Source: JADLHS01 sp044225555
GTDB lineage: Bacteria > Verrucomicrobiota > Verrucomicrobiia > Limisphaerales > JADLHS01
Reading direction: 5' to 3'
DNA: 64,000 nt
Assembly: GCA_044225555.1 (NCBI GenBank)
Contig: JBGAIM010000003.1
Coordinates: 1-64,000 of the forward strand
The translations under genes were made by a program, and so were the position numbers. Within the stretch, counting starts at the first letter, position 1. Each line of letters begins with the position of its first letter. The notes below the pieces were generated by a model. That model was not told the DNA's origin, searched no databases, and was given only the letters and a program-made list of their open reading frames with translations. Shown in pieces: positions 8,923 to 17,658 of this stretch.

Positions 8923-10347
8923 ATGAATGGCACAATCCACTTGGAAAAGTTCATTCCGCAAACGCGGTGGGCGTTTGCCCTGGGCGTAGGCCTCGCGCTG
9001 GCGGTGCTGGCCGGCACGATTCTCGCCGGCCTGCTGTTCGTGCGGGGACTGGTACGCGAGCAGATTGCCCGGCGCGATGCCGAGGCATTGCACGCCACGA
9101 CGCTGATGGAGCAGTTGGACGCTGCGGCTCTCAACGGCAAGGAAGTCCGCGATGACGCGCAGATTGGTTTTGATGCCGCCGTGCTCGCGTCGCGGCTCAA
9201 AGGCGTCATGGGCATTCGCTTCTTTGACCCGGCCGGCAAGTTCAAGGATGCCTTTCCGGCGACCATCCAACCCCAACCGCTCGATCCTGAGCCGGCGCAG
9301 GTAATTGCGCAGTTGAAAGCGCACAGCCGGTTTCGCCCCGAAACACCGTTGAGCGATGTGTTCATCTATCTGCCGCAATTCGCCACCGGCCAGATTGCGC
9401 GCGTGCCAACGCTGGAGGTTACGGTGCCATTGCACCGGCGCAACACCGAGAAGCTCGCCGGCGCGGCGCAGTTCATTGTCGAGGGGCAGAGCATGGCTGA
9501 TGAATACGCACGTTTGGATCAGCGGTTGACGCAGATCGCCGTCATCACATTTGTCGTCGCTGGAATGGTGCTGGTGGCGATGCTGTGGCCGGCATTTCGG
9601 CGCGTGGAAAAGCTCAATCACGATCTGGCGTTGCGCGGTGAGCGTTTGCAGCGCGCGAACGAGGAACTCGCGCTGGCTGCGCGGGCCTCGGCGGTCGGCG
9701 CGATTTCCGCCCATCTGATGCACGGGCTGAAGAACCCGCTCGCGAGCCTTTCGCAATTTGTTTCCCGCGGAGGCAACGGCAACTCTACGTCACCCAACGA
9801 AGACTGGCAGGACGCATTGACGGCCTCGCGCCGGATGCAGGCGCTGGTCGAGCAAACACTGGAAGTGCTGGGCGACGCGCGCGGCGAACCGACTTATGAG
9901 CTTTCGGTCAACGAATTGGAGGCCGACGTGCAAAAGACCGTTGCGGCCGCCGCCGCCCGGCGGCAGGTGAAGCTCGTCGTCCACGCGGTCGGCAATTGCC
10001 GGCTTTCCAGTCGCAACGCCAACCTCGCCAGTTTGGTGCTCGTGAATCTGGTGGAGAATGCCATCGAGGCGACACCCGCCGGCGGCACCGTTTCATTGTC
10101 TGTGGCGCGCGAAGGGGAGCGACTCTGCTTTCGGGTTCGGGATGAAGGCGCGGGATTGCCGGAACATTTGCGCCAGCATCTGTTCCTCCCGTGCAAATCC
10201 ACGCGCGAAGGCGGCAGTGGAATCGGGCTGGCCATCTCCAAACAAATCGCCGATCACCTCGGTGCGAAGCTGGAACTGGCAGAGTCCTCGCCGCAGGGCT
10301 GCGTGTTCCTGCTGGAGCTTCCCGTGTCCGCCTGCCAGGAGGCGTAG
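8923..10347 (+). CDS. Histidine kinase paired with NtrC-type regulator
   Basis: A membrane kinase of 474 residues. It has a first membrane segment at about 15-42, an extracytoplasmic sensor domain of about 160 residues, a second membrane segment (ITFVVAGMVLVAMLWPAF), a short coiled linker, and a phospho-His region in SAHLMHGLKNPLASL. An HATPase domain follows with NLVENAIEATP, DEGAGLPEHL and GGSGIGLAISK. It is the third gene of the regulator-barrel-kinase operon, and the cognate regulator is presumably at 6160. Its TAG stop codon falls in the left edge of repeat A copy 2. The signal is unknown. Confidence 0.92.
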   Translation: MNGTIHLEKFIPQTRWAFALGVGLALAVLAGTILAGLLFVRGLVREQIARRDAEALHATTLMEQLDAAALNGKEVRDDAQIGFDAAVLASRLKGVMGIRFFDPAGKFKDAFPATIQPQPLDPEPAQVIAQLKAHSRFRPETPLSDVFIYLPQFATGQIARVPTLEVTVPLHRRNTEKLAGAAQFIVEGQSMADEYARLDQRLTQIAVITFVVAGMVLVAMLWPAFRRVEKLNHDLALRGERLQRANEELALAARASAVGAISAHLMHGLKNPLASLSQFVSRGGNGNSTSPNEDWQDALTASRRMQALVEQTLEVLGDARGEPTYELSVNELEADVQKTVAAAAARRQVKLVVHAVGNCRLSSRNANLASLVLVNLVENAIEATPAGGTVSLSVAREGERLCFRVRDEGAGLPEHLRQHLFLPCKSTREGGSGIGLAISKQIADHLGAKLELAESSPQGCVFLLELPVSACQEA

Positions 10348-10511
10348 CGTCAGGCATCCTGCCTGACGTTGCGGGCGGCATCTTGCCGCCCGGAAAATGC
10401 GTGGTCGTCATGTCTGCGGCTCACGAAACTCCCAACGCGATCAGATTTGCGTGGGTTTCTTTCCGCCGGGCTGGGAAGCCCGATTCTACGGCAGGCGGGG
10501 ATGTCCGCCGC
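10344..10511. repeat. Intergenic palindromic repeat A, copy 2
   Basis: Same architecture as the copies at 2149 and 13649: left arm CGTAGCGTCAGGCATCCTG, interior TTTCCGCCGGGCTGGGAAGC and a right arm near TACGGCAGGCGGGGATG. The left edge supplies the TAG stop codon of the kinase gene. The two arms have diverged more than in copy 1. Confidence 0.85.
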
Positions 10512-10521
10512 ACCGGCGCAT

Positions 10522-10572
10522 CTGGGCGCTTCCGCCCAGTGGTGCTTGCATCGTGCCGGGCGCTTCCGCCCA
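10522..10572. repeat. Two short GC hairpins with the same CTTC loop
   Basis: CTGGGCG-CTTC-CGCCCAG at 10522-10539 is a perfect 7-bp stem. A second hairpin, GGGCG-CTTC-CGCCC, follows at 10558-10571. They lie in the 362-base gene-free stretch between the kinase and the small secreted protein, right after repeat A. They may act as terminators or be repeat remnants; no T-tract follows. Confidence 0.5.
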
Positions 10573-10644
10573 TCCAACGAACGCAACGAAATCACAGTTT
10601 GCAGGAATGCCAGCAATTGCACGGAATTCTCAACATATCTCCAT

Positions 10645-10659
10645 TGGCACGACGCGTGC
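10645..10659 (+). promoter_or_regulatory. Sigma54 promoter before small secreted protein
   Basis: TGGCACGACGCGTGC has the GG and GC dinucleotides at 10646-10647 and 10658-10659 with exactly ten bases between, matching the -24/-12 consensus. The predicted transcript starts near 10671, about 39 bases before the ATG at 10710. The NtrC-type operon ending at 10347 is the likely controller. Confidence 0.75.
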
Positions 10660-10709
10660 AAAAGCAACTCTCGGCATAGAGCCGTCGAGAACCAAGAAAG
10701 TAGAAGGTT

Positions 10710-11177
10710 ATGAAAATCAAGATGCTGATCGCGACCATGACGACCCTGGCTTGTGCGGCGGGCGTGACCATGGCGCAAGGCACGAATGCTCCCGGCCCGG
10801 GCGGTACGGGCCCGCAGGGAGTGCAGCAACAGGACCGGGACCGTCTGCAAACCTGCAGTCCGACGTTGGAACAAGATCGGACGCGCTTGCAGCAATGCCT
10901 GCCCAAGGAAGTGAAAGATGCGGTGAAGGACATGGCACAGGCCCGCGAGCAATACCAGCAACAACTCCGCGACAAGCAAAAGGAAGTCGCGGCGTGCACC
11001 GATCAGGAACGCGACCGGTTGCGGGATCAGCTGCGCGAGCAGATCAAAGATCAAGTGCGTGATCGTGATCAACTGCGCGAACGGTTGCAGGAGTTGCGAC
11101 AAAGCCTGCCGAGCCATCAGGAGTTGATGGAGCAGGCGCGCGAGCAAGCCCGCGATCAAGTGCGTCGCGGTGACTAA
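10710..11177 (+). CDS. Small secreted Arg/Gln/Asp-rich helical protein
   Basis: Unrecognised 155-residue protein. A signal peptide ends near AAGVTMAQ (residue 22). A short Gly/Pro linker is followed by a highly charged helical region of repeated R-D-Q-L-R-E units (for example RDQLREQIKDQVRDRDQLRE), probably a coiled coil or single long helix. Two Cys residues lie at about 49 and 63. A sigma54 promoter lies upstream and a strong terminator downstream, so it is a single-gene transcript. A periplasmic or envelope-stress role similar in spirit to Spy/CpxP-like helical proteins is possible, but this is inference only. Confidence 0.75.
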   Translation: MKIKMLIATMTTLACAAGVTMAQGTNAPGPGGTGPQGVQQQDRDRLQTCSPTLEQDRTRLQQCLPKEVKDAVKDMAQAREQYQQQLRDKQKEVAACTDQERDRLRDQLREQIKDQVRDRDQLRERLQELRQSLPSHQELMEQAREQARDQVRRGD

Positions 11178-11197
11178 GTCTTACGCGTTCTGATGCG

Positions 11198-11243
11198 GAG
11201 CCTCCAGGCAGGGAATCAGGAATTGTCTGGAGGCTCTCTTTTT
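11198..11243 (+). terminator. Rho-independent terminator
   Basis: GAGCCTCCAG at 11198-11207 pairs perfectly with CTGGAGGCTC at 11227-11236, a 10-bp stem, followed by TCTTTTT. It ends the transcript of the 10710 gene. Confidence 0.9.
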
Positions 11244-11519
11244 CAAGTGTGCGAACCAACAACGCGCGAGGCCGAGATGAAAGGGACAGAAACCACCCGG
11301 GTGGCAGTTGAGCGGCAGCAGCGACTGCGAATTCTGACGGCACCGTTGGTTCGATTTCACGTGCCGATCGTGTTTCGACTGTCACCGGCAGACCGGCCCA
11401 GCCCGCGCAAGGAGGTTTTGGAGGGCGAAAAACTCCTGCCGCTTCCCTTGCTTAGTTCGCGTTTTCAAGCAGGCGAGGGCTGCCGCAGTCCAGGACGCTT
11501 TCGCGCGGAATCAAGATTC

Positions 11520-13652
11520 ATGGTCCAAGACGGCTTCCTGGGCATCCGCGTGCTTGTGGCCATGTTGACAATCGTTGGCTGCCTTTCCAGTGCGGCGGGA
11601 GTCCTCCCGGAACGCTGGCGTTGGTCGAATCCGCTGCCGCATGGCAACAACGTGCTCGATATGCTCGTCACGACCGACTTTGCCGTGCAGGCCGGGGACG
11701 GTGGCACGGTGTATGTGCAACGTACCGATGAGCGCTGGGCACCCGCCGTAACCGGCGTAACGAATTATCTGCGCGGAGTTGCTCTGATGGGTGAGCGGCT
11801 TATCGCGGTCGGCGAAAACGGCTGCATCCTCTGGTCGGACGATGGGAATTACTTTCAACGAGCGCAGCTTTCTCCGGCCACCAGCGATTGGTTTGAAGGG
11901 GTCACGGCCTCCGCGCAACGTACGATTGCCGTGGGTGACAACGGTTCCATTTACAGCAGCACGAACGGGGCAGAATGGAGCAAAGTTACCTCTGGCACGA
12001 CCGAGTGGCTACGCGGGATAGCCTTTGGGAATGGGGCTTATGTCGCGGTGGGTGAGAACGGCAAGATATTGCGCAGCACCGGCGGCAATTCGTGGAATTC
12101 GATTGCCAGTGGAACAACTGCACACCTCAACCGCGTTCGGTACGTGGGCGAGAACAGCGGCGGACAGTTTATCGCGGTCGGCAATGGTGGGGTGGCACTC
12201 AGCAGCGCGACGGGCGCGGCGCCGTGGACTTCACTTGCCAGCGGAACGACGAACAATCTTTTCGACGTGGCGACGAATGACACCGGTCTGCTGTTGGTCG
12301 GCGATCAGGAAGTGCGCTATCGCCCGGCGGGCGGGTCGGCGTGGTCCAATCACCTCGCACTCCCGACCAACGCCCCGCCCGCTTGGGTTTACCTTTCCGC
12401 TTACGGCAATTCAAATTCGTGGCTCGTCGCGGGCCGCACCGGACTCTTGATTGATGGCACACAAACGAACGGTGGTGATTACGTTTGGCAGCTTGCTCCC
12501 GATTCCTCCCACGCCTGGCTCTGGGACGTGACCGTGCAGAACGGCATCTACGTCGCAGTCGGCGACCTGGCAACCATACAAACCAGCCTCGACGGGATTC
12601 TATGGGCCAGAGAGGTAGTGCCCGTCCCGCACACGAACACCGTGTTGCTGGGCGTGGGAGGCAACACCAACCTGCTGCTGGCCGTTGGCAACGCCGGCAA
12701 CGTCCTTCTCAGCCACGCCGGGCTGACGAACATGACGATCACCAACTATGTCGGCACCAACTTCGTTGTGACGAACTCGACCTTTGAGACGCTCGGTGTC
12801 ATCTGGACCAATCTGCCGGCGTTCACGACGAATTCCCTCCAAGGCATCGCTGCGGGAGAGAATCTGTTCCTGGTCGCAGGCGAAGGCGGGAAGATCTTCA
12901 CCAGCTCGGACACTACGAACTGGATTCCTCGCGTCACGCCCACCGCCAATTTTCTGACGAGCGTCGCGATCGGGCCAAATGCCTGTGTGGCCGTTGGCGC
13001 TCAAGGAACGTTGTTGCGTGGTGGGCCGGATGGCGCCAACTGGAGCAGTGTTTCACTGGCAACAACCAACTGGCTTTATCGCGTGCGCTGGCTCGAAAAT
13101 CAATTCGTGGTCGTCGGTCAGAACGGCGTGATCTTCACGAGCCCGGATGCGACAAACTGGGTTGCGCGCGCCAGTGGCACCACGCGCTGGCTGACGGACG
13201 TCAGCTTGGTGAATGGCCAGTGGTTCGTCACCGGCTACCAAGGCACATTGGTGACCAGCACGAATCTGGTGAACTGGACCTCGTTGTCGTTGCCCACGAT
13301 CAAATCGCTCTACGGCGCCGCTTCACAGAATGGTCAGCTCGTGGTGGCCGGGATCGAAGGCGTGGTCTTGCGTCAGCAAATCGTGCCGACGCTCTCGCCC
13401 GTGGACCTACTCGGCTATGACCGCAGTTCTGTCGTGAGTTCCAATGGCGACGCCAGCACGTACGAGTTGTTTCTCTTCGGCGGCCAGCCGGATCAGTTCT
13501 TTGAGTTTCAATCCTCCACGAACCTGACCGCGTGGCAGACCAACGCGGCGCTGGAGTTGTTCGACCCGAGCGGCACGATTTACCTGTTGCGCACGCGTGA
13601 CCTCACCAACACACCGCCGCGCGAGTTCTATCGAACCCGGCTGCTGCCGTAG
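11520..13652 (+). CDS. Secreted beta-propeller-like repeat protein
   Basis: A protein of 710 residues. A signal peptide (VLVAMLTIVGCLSSAAG) is followed by at least ten repeats of the pattern SGTTxWLxGVAxGNGxYVAVGENGxILxSTDGxxW, resembling Ycf48/BNR-type propeller blades. The C-terminus has the Verrucomicrobial signature FFEFQSSTNLTAWQ and an EFYRTR ending. The open frame reaches back to 11193, but that part crosses the terminator at 11198, so the ATG at 11520 before the signal peptide is chosen. The TAG stop lies in repeat A copy 3. The role is probably extracellular and structural or binding; no enzyme motif is visible. Bases 11244-11519 show nothing else. Confidence 0.82.
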   Translation: MVQDGFLGIRVLVAMLTIVGCLSSAAGVLPERWRWSNPLPHGNNVLDMLVTTDFAVQAGDGGTVYVQRTDERWAPAVTGVTNYLRGVALMGERLIAVGENGCILWSDDGNYFQRAQLSPATSDWFEGVTASAQRTIAVGDNGSIYSSTNGAEWSKVTSGTTEWLRGIAFGNGAYVAVGENGKILRSTGGNSWNSIASGTTAHLNRVRYVGENSGGQFIAVGNGGVALSSATGAAPWTSLASGTTNNLFDVATNDTGLLLVGDQEVRYRPAGGSAWSNHLALPTNAPPAWVYLSAYGNSNSWLVAGRTGLLIDGTQTNGGDYVWQLAPDSSHAWLWDVTVQNGIYVAVGDLATIQTSLDGILWAREVVPVPHTNTVLLGVGGNTNLLLAVGNAGNVLLSHAGLTNMTITNYVGTNFVVTNSTFETLGVIWTNLPAFTTNSLQGIAAGENLFLVAGEGGKIFTSSDTTNWIPRVTPTANFLTSVAIGPNACVAVGAQGTLLRGGPDGANWSSVSLATTNWLYRVRWLENQFVVVGQNGVIFTSPDATNWVARASGTTRWLTDVSLVNGQWFVTGYQGTLVTSTNLVNWTSLSLPTIKSLYGAASQNGQLVVAGIEGVVLRQQIVPTLSPVDLLGYDRSSVVSSNGDASTYELFLFGGQPDQFFEFQSSTNLTAWQTNAALELFDPSGTIYLLRTRDLTNTPPREFYRTRLLP

Positions 13653-13798
13653 CGTCAGGCATCCTGGCGCGAGGTGAGAACATGAGTGTCGGTGGAGGGC
13701 GGGGTGATGTTTGGAAAATGCCTGCGCGCTTGGTTTTCCGTGAGCAATTTTCCGCCGGGCTGGGAAGCCCGGCTACGGCAGGCAGGAGGCCCGCCGCC
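13649..13798. repeat. Intergenic palindromic repeat A, copy 3
   Basis: Third copy, shortened on the left (CGTAGCGTCAGGCATCCTGG, then different sequence). It retains the interior TTTTCCGCCGGGCTGGGAAGC and a right arm CTACGGCAGGCAGG. The left edge again supplies the stop codon of the preceding gene. Confidence 0.8.
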
Positions 13799-13809
13799 AC
13801 GATTGCGGC

Positions 13810-13837
13810 TGTGACCTTTTCATCGCTCCTGGCTCAG
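13810..13837 (+). promoter_or_regulatory. Putative ECF-type promoter motif, copy 2 (thioredoxin)
   Basis: A block from TGTGACCTTTT to CCTGGCTCAG aligns without gaps to the other 28-base motifs and is closest to the one at 4261. It ends 15 bases before the thioredoxin ATG at 13853. Confidence 0.45.
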
Positions 13838-13852
13838 TTGGGGCAGAGACAG

Positions 13853-14215
13853 ATGAAAACGATTACGGAACTGAACGACGAAAACTTTGACCGGACCATC
13901 GCCGCAACCAATCTGCCCGTCGTGGTGGATGTTTATGCGCCTTGGTGCGGGCCGTGCAAAATGATCGCCCCGCTGCTGGACAAGCTCGCGGAGCATTACG
14001 CAGGGCGGCTCCAGTTCTTCAAGGTGAACGTGGACCACTCACAGGAAGTCGCGGCCCGGTACAAAATCACCGGCGTGCCGACTTTGTTGTTGATCAACCA
14101 CGGTCAAGTTCGCGATGTCCTGGTGGGTTTTCCAGGACCGCAGGAATTGCTGGCCAAATTGGACGCCCTCGCGGTATCGAGTAAGGTCACTGACGCGACG
14201 GAGGTGCGGTCATGA
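13853..14215 (+). CDS. Thioredoxin
   Basis: Cytoplasmic thiol-disulfide carrier of 120 residues. It has the active site WCGPC at 31-35, the cis-Pro loop GVPTLLL and the usual fold length. The frame is open upstream through the repeat, but the ATG at 13853 (MKTITELNDENF) is the canonical thioredoxin start. It overlaps the next gene by ATGA. A putative ECF-type promoter lies immediately upstream. Together with the following membrane-anchored thioredoxin it forms a two-gene redox unit. Confidence 0.93.
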   Translation: MKTITELNDENFDRTIAATNLPVVVDVYAPWCGPCKMIAPLLDKLAEHYAGRLQFFKVNVDHSQEVAARYKITGVPTLLLINHGQVRDVLVGFPGPQELLAKLDALAVSSKVTDATEVRS

Positions 14216-14745
14216 CGTCGCTGGTGATCAAGTTGGCCCTGGGCGCGGGACTCGGCGCGTTGCTGGGATATTTCGGCCAATGCAACTCGGGGACGTGTCC
14301 GCTGACCGCCAACTGGAAGCGCGGCGCGGTTTACGGCGCGGTCCTGGGTTTGATGTTTCACCTGGCATCCGGCGGGGGCTCTTACCAACCGCCGAAAAAT
14401 GTGAAGTCCATCGCGGAAGGGGATTTTGAGGCTGAGGTGATGCGGGCTGGCCAACCGGTGGTGGTGGATTTCTTTGCGACGTGGTGTGGTCCGTGCAAAA
14501 TCCTCGCGCCACGTCTGGACGCGCTGGCCGGCGAATACGGGAGCAGGATGAAGTTCGTGTCCGTGAACATCGATCAAGCTCCGTCGCTCGCGGCGAAGTA
14601 CAAAGTCGAGGGTGTGCCGACGCTGCTGTTCTTCGGGCCGGACGGGAGTATGGTGAATGCGAGTGTCGGATTGATCTCCAAGGATGCCTTGCGTGCGAAA
14701 TTGGAAGCGCTGAGAGCACCGACTGGAAACAAACCGGCTGCTTGA
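14212..14745 (+). CDS. DUF6132 membrane domain fused to thioredoxin
   Basis: Two-part protein of 177 residues. Residues 1-50 match the small DUF6132 type: two membrane helices separated by GQCNSGTCPLTANW, with Cys 24 and Cys 29. From about residue 64 a complete thioredoxin domain follows with WCGPC at 91-95 and the GVPTLLFF cis-Pro loop. The domain is thus tethered to the membrane next to a second Cys pair. At 42396-42922 the same two domains occur as separate adjacent genes. Electron relay between membrane Cys pair and thioredoxin is a plausible inference. It is translationally coupled to the soluble thioredoxin before it. Confidence 0.85.
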   Translation: MTSLVIKLALGAGLGALLGYFGQCNSGTCPLTANWKRGAVYGAVLGLMFHLASGGGSYQPPKNVKSIAEGDFEAEVMRAGQPVVVDFFATWCGPCKILAPRLDALAGEYGSRMKFVSVNIDQAPSLAAKYKVEGVPTLLFFGPDGSMVNASVGLISKDALRAKLEALRAPTGNKPAA

Positions 14746-14765
14746 AAGCCTGATTCCAGTTGGAT

Positions 14766-14793
14766 TGTATCTTTTCGGAATCTCGCGGCTCGG
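14766..14793 (+). promoter_or_regulatory. Putative ECF-type promoter motif, copy 3 (peroxidase)
   Basis: A block from TGTATCTTTTCGG to CGCGGCTCGG is nearly the same as those at 40321 and 42340. It lies 73 bases before the peroxidase ATG, and a small hairpin (CCGGGA-CTGA-TCCCGG, 14827-14842) sits in the leader. Confidence 0.5.
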
Positions 14794-14866
14794 TCATTAG
14801 TAACGGATTCGGAGCGTAGTATCAAACCGGGACTGATCCCGGGTTCTCGTTTAGCAAAATTGAAAC

Positions 14867-15913
14867 ATGAAACACATCTCACTTACTTCCTGGGCTGGAA
14901 TCGCGACGATCACACTGTTCGCCGGATTGAACTCCGCTTTGGCGCAAACGCCTGTGCTCAATCCCGCCACCGTGCGGACCAACGCCTCGCTGTTCTTGTC
15001 GCCGATCCCCGACAAGATCCCTGGTGCGGACAAAGACACCACCGCGCTGGTGAGCCTGGGCAAGGAACTTTACTTCGAGAAGCGGCTCTCCAAGAACGGC
15101 ACGCAATCGTGCAACACCTGTCATGCGGTGGATGGCGGGCGAGCGGGCGTGGACAACGAAGCGACGTCGCCGGGCGCGTTCGGCAAACGCGGCGACCGCA
15201 ATTCGCCCACGGTCTTCAACGCGGCCTTGCACATGGCGCAGTTCTGGGACGGGCGCGCGCCTGACTTGAAGGAGCAGGCGAAGGGGCCGATTCTCAATCC
15301 CGTCGAGATGGCCATGTCTTCCGAGCCGGAAGTTTTGGAACGACTCAAGGCGGACAAGGATTATCCGCAAAAGTTCAAGACGGCATTCTCCAGCGAGAGC
15401 GATCCGGTCAATTACGAGAACGTTGCCAAAGCCATCGCGGCTTTCGAGCGCACGCTCATCACGCGCGACCGGCTGGATGATTTCCTGAAGGGCAAGGATG
15501 ATGCGCTAACGATGGCGGAGTTGCGCGGACTCAATACGTTTCTCAAGGCCAGTTGCACCACGTGCCACAATGGGCCGCTGCTCGGCGGCAACAGTTATCA
15601 GAAATCGGGTCTCGTCAAGCCTTATGTCAACCAGGCTGACGTGGGCCGCGCAGGCGTCACCAAGGACGACGACGACAAATTCAAATTCAAGGTGCCGAGC
15701 TTACGTAACATCGCAGTCACCCATCCCTATTTCCACGATGGCAAGGTCAGTTCGCTTCACGAAGCCGTACGTCAAATGGCGGAAATGCAACTGGGAATGC
15801 AACTGACCAAGGAGCAGGAGGCAGATCTGGTCGCGTTCCTGAAGGCGTTGACGGGCAAAGAACTTCAGAATGCTGCCATGGCGCCGAGCCCGAGTGGGGA
15901 AAAGAAATTGTAA
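14867..15913 (+). CDS. Di-haem cytochrome c peroxidase (MauG/CcpA family)
   Basis: Periplasmic enzyme that reduces hydrogen peroxide with electrons from cytochromes. It has a signal peptide ending in LNSALAQ (residue 27) and two haem-binding motifs, CNTCH (82-86) and CTTCH (230-234), at the spacing expected for the family. Conserved stretches include FGKRGDRNSPTVFNAA and PSLRNIAVTHPYFHDGKV. The length of 348 residues is normal. It stands alone behind an ECF-like motif and precedes the CoA-disulfide reductase gene by 54 bases, so both may share a transcript. It is placed among thiol-redox genes, consistent with oxidative-stress defence. Confidence 0.93.
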   Translation: MKHISLTSWAGIATITLFAGLNSALAQTPVLNPATVRTNASLFLSPIPDKIPGADKDTTALVSLGKELYFEKRLSKNGTQSCNTCHAVDGGRAGVDNEATSPGAFGKRGDRNSPTVFNAALHMAQFWDGRAPDLKEQAKGPILNPVEMAMSSEPEVLERLKADKDYPQKFKTAFSSESDPVNYENVAKAIAAFERTLITRDRLDDFLKGKDDALTMAELRGLNTFLKASCTTCHNGPLLGGNSYQKSGLVKPYVNQADVGRAGVTKDDDDKFKFKVPSLRNIAVTHPYFHDGKVSSLHEAVRQMAEMQLGMQLTKEQEADLVAFLKALTGKELQNAAMAPSPSGEKKL

Positions 15914-15967
15914 CCGCGACCTCCCGCGAACTAACCGGCCCGCGCAATACAGGCGGAGAGGAGATTT

Positions 15968-17632
15968 ATGCAACCCAAACGACTTGTCATTGTCGGCGGC
16001 GTGGCGGCCGGCGCTTCCTGCGCCGCCCGTGCGCGGCGACTCGATGAAACCGCCCAAATCACCGTGATCGAACGCGGCCCGGATGTTTCCTTTGCCAACT
16101 GCGGACTGCCTTATTTCATCGGTGGCGAGATCAAGCAGCGCGATGCACTGGCAGTGCAGACGCCGCAGACGCTCAAAGCAATGCTCGCGTTAGACGTGCG
16201 CACCAGCACGGAAGCGATTGCGATTGATCGGGCGGGCAAGCGCGTGCAATTGCGCGAGGTGGCCGCTGGCACGACCGAATGGTTGCCCTACGACAAACTG
16301 GTGCTCGCGCCGGGAGCCGTGCCGTTGCGTCCCAATCTGCCGGGCATTGATGATCCGCGCCTCTTCACCCTGCGCTCGTTGCAGGACATGGATCGGATCA
16401 AGGCAGCCGCAAACAGCGCGCAACGCGTTACTGTGATCGGGGCCGGATTCATCGGTTTGGAAATGGCTGAGCAATTCGTGCGGCTTGGCAAACAAGTCAC
16501 GCTGGTTGAACTGCTGGATCAGGTGTTGCCCCCGCTCGATGGGCCGATGGCGCGACTCATGGAAGACGAACTACGCCGCCACGGCGTTGAACTGATCCTG
16601 GGCGACGGCATCGCGGGCTTCGAGGGTCAGACGGCGTTGACGTGCCGCCTGAACTCGGGTCGCACCGTTGATTCCGACCTTGTCGTGTTGAGCATTGGCG
16701 TGCGCCCGGACACGGCGCTGGCTCGCGACGCGGGACTGGAACTCGGACCGCGCGGGCACATCCGCGTCAATCCGTTCATGCAAACCAGCGATCCCGACAT
16801 CTACGCCGCTGGCGATGCCATCGAGATCAAGGACCTGGTGAGCGGCGACGCGACCTCCGTTCCGCTGGGCGGCCCGGCGAATCGGCAGGGCCGACTGGCG
16901 GCGGATCACATCTTTCGTCCGGAGCAAACGAAGCCGTATTCAGGAGCGCTCGGAACGGCCATTGTGCGCGCGTTCGAAGTCGCGGCGGGAATCACCGGTT
17001 GGTCGGAGAAGCGTTTGCGCGCGGCGGGTCGCGCGTATCGCAGCGTCACCGTCAACGACAACCATCACGCCGGTTACTATCCCGGCGCAAAACCGCTGCT
17101 GCTCAAGTTGCTTTGGGAGCCGGAAAGCGGACGCGTGCTCGGCGCGCAAGTCACCGGCTTTCTCGGTGTGGACAAGCGCATTGACGTTCTGGCGACCGCC
17201 ATCACCGGTGGGCTGACCATTGACGACCTCGCCCAACTTGAACTGGCCTACGCGCCGCCGTTCGGGGCGGCCAAGGACATCGTCAACCTCGCCGGCTTCG
17301 CCGCTTGCAACGCCCGCGACGGTCTGGTGACGCCCATTGATGCCATTCCCGACGACCCAGCGGTGCAAGTGGTGGACAGCCGTCCGGCGCCGCTGGTGCA
17401 GGCGCACCCGCTGACGCAGGTGCGCTCGATCAACATTCCACTCACCGCTCTGCGCCAACGCTTGGGCGAACTGGATCGCAACCGTCCCGTCGTGACGGTT
17501 TGTGCGCTGGGCAAGACGGCGTATTTCGCCGCCCGCATTCTGGCGCAAAACGGCTTTCAAGTTTCGACCCTCACCGGCGGCATCCGCGCGCACTTTGATC
17601 CGCGGTCGCCGGCCAAACTGCCGACGCCATAG
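15968..17632 (+). CDS. CoA-disulfide reductase-like flavoprotein with rhodanese domain
   Basis: A 554-residue member of the pyridine nucleotide-disulfide oxidoreductase family fused to rhodanese (CoADR-Rhd or Npsr type). An FAD-binding Rossmann motif lies at residues 7-20 (VIVGGVAAGASCAA). The active-site Cys is in FANCGLPYF (Cys 45). A second Rossmann motif (VTVIGAGFIGLEMAEQF), an FAD motif DIYAAGDA and a dimerisation domain follow. The C-terminal rhodanese domain (about 445-554) has its catalytic Cys at 512 (VTVCALGKT). Known relatives reduce CoA disulfides, per- or polysulfides. A strong GGAGAGGAG ribosome site precedes the ATG. Confidence 0.92.
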   Translation: MQPKRLVIVGGVAAGASCAARARRLDETAQITVIERGPDVSFANCGLPYFIGGEIKQRDALAVQTPQTLKAMLALDVRTSTEAIAIDRAGKRVQLREVAAGTTEWLPYDKLVLAPGAVPLRPNLPGIDDPRLFTLRSLQDMDRIKAAANSAQRVTVIGAGFIGLEMAEQFVRLGKQVTLVELLDQVLPPLDGPMARLMEDELRRHGVELILGDGIAGFEGQTALTCRLNSGRTVDSDLVVLSIGVRPDTALARDAGLELGPRGHIRVNPFMQTSDPDIYAAGDAIEIKDLVSGDATSVPLGGPANRQGRLAADHIFRPEQTKPYSGALGTAIVRAFEVAAGITGWSEKRLRAAGRAYRSVTVNDNHHAGYYPGAKPLLLKLLWEPESGRVLGAQVTGFLGVDKRIDVLATAITGGLTIDDLAQLELAYAPPFGAAKDIVNLAGFAACNARDGLVTPIDAIPDDPAVQVVDSRPAPLVQAHPLTQVRSINIPLTALRQRLGELDRNRPVVTVCALGKTAYFAARILAQNGFQVSTLTGGIRAHFDPRSPAKLPTP

Positions 17633-17658
17633 GAGCGGCTCGTTGCGGATAACTGAAT

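Noticed and set aside
11193..11519. N-terminal extension of the beta-propeller frame
   Set aside because: It crosses a strong terminator (11198-11243) and has no signal sequence; the ATG at 11520 precedes a signal peptide.
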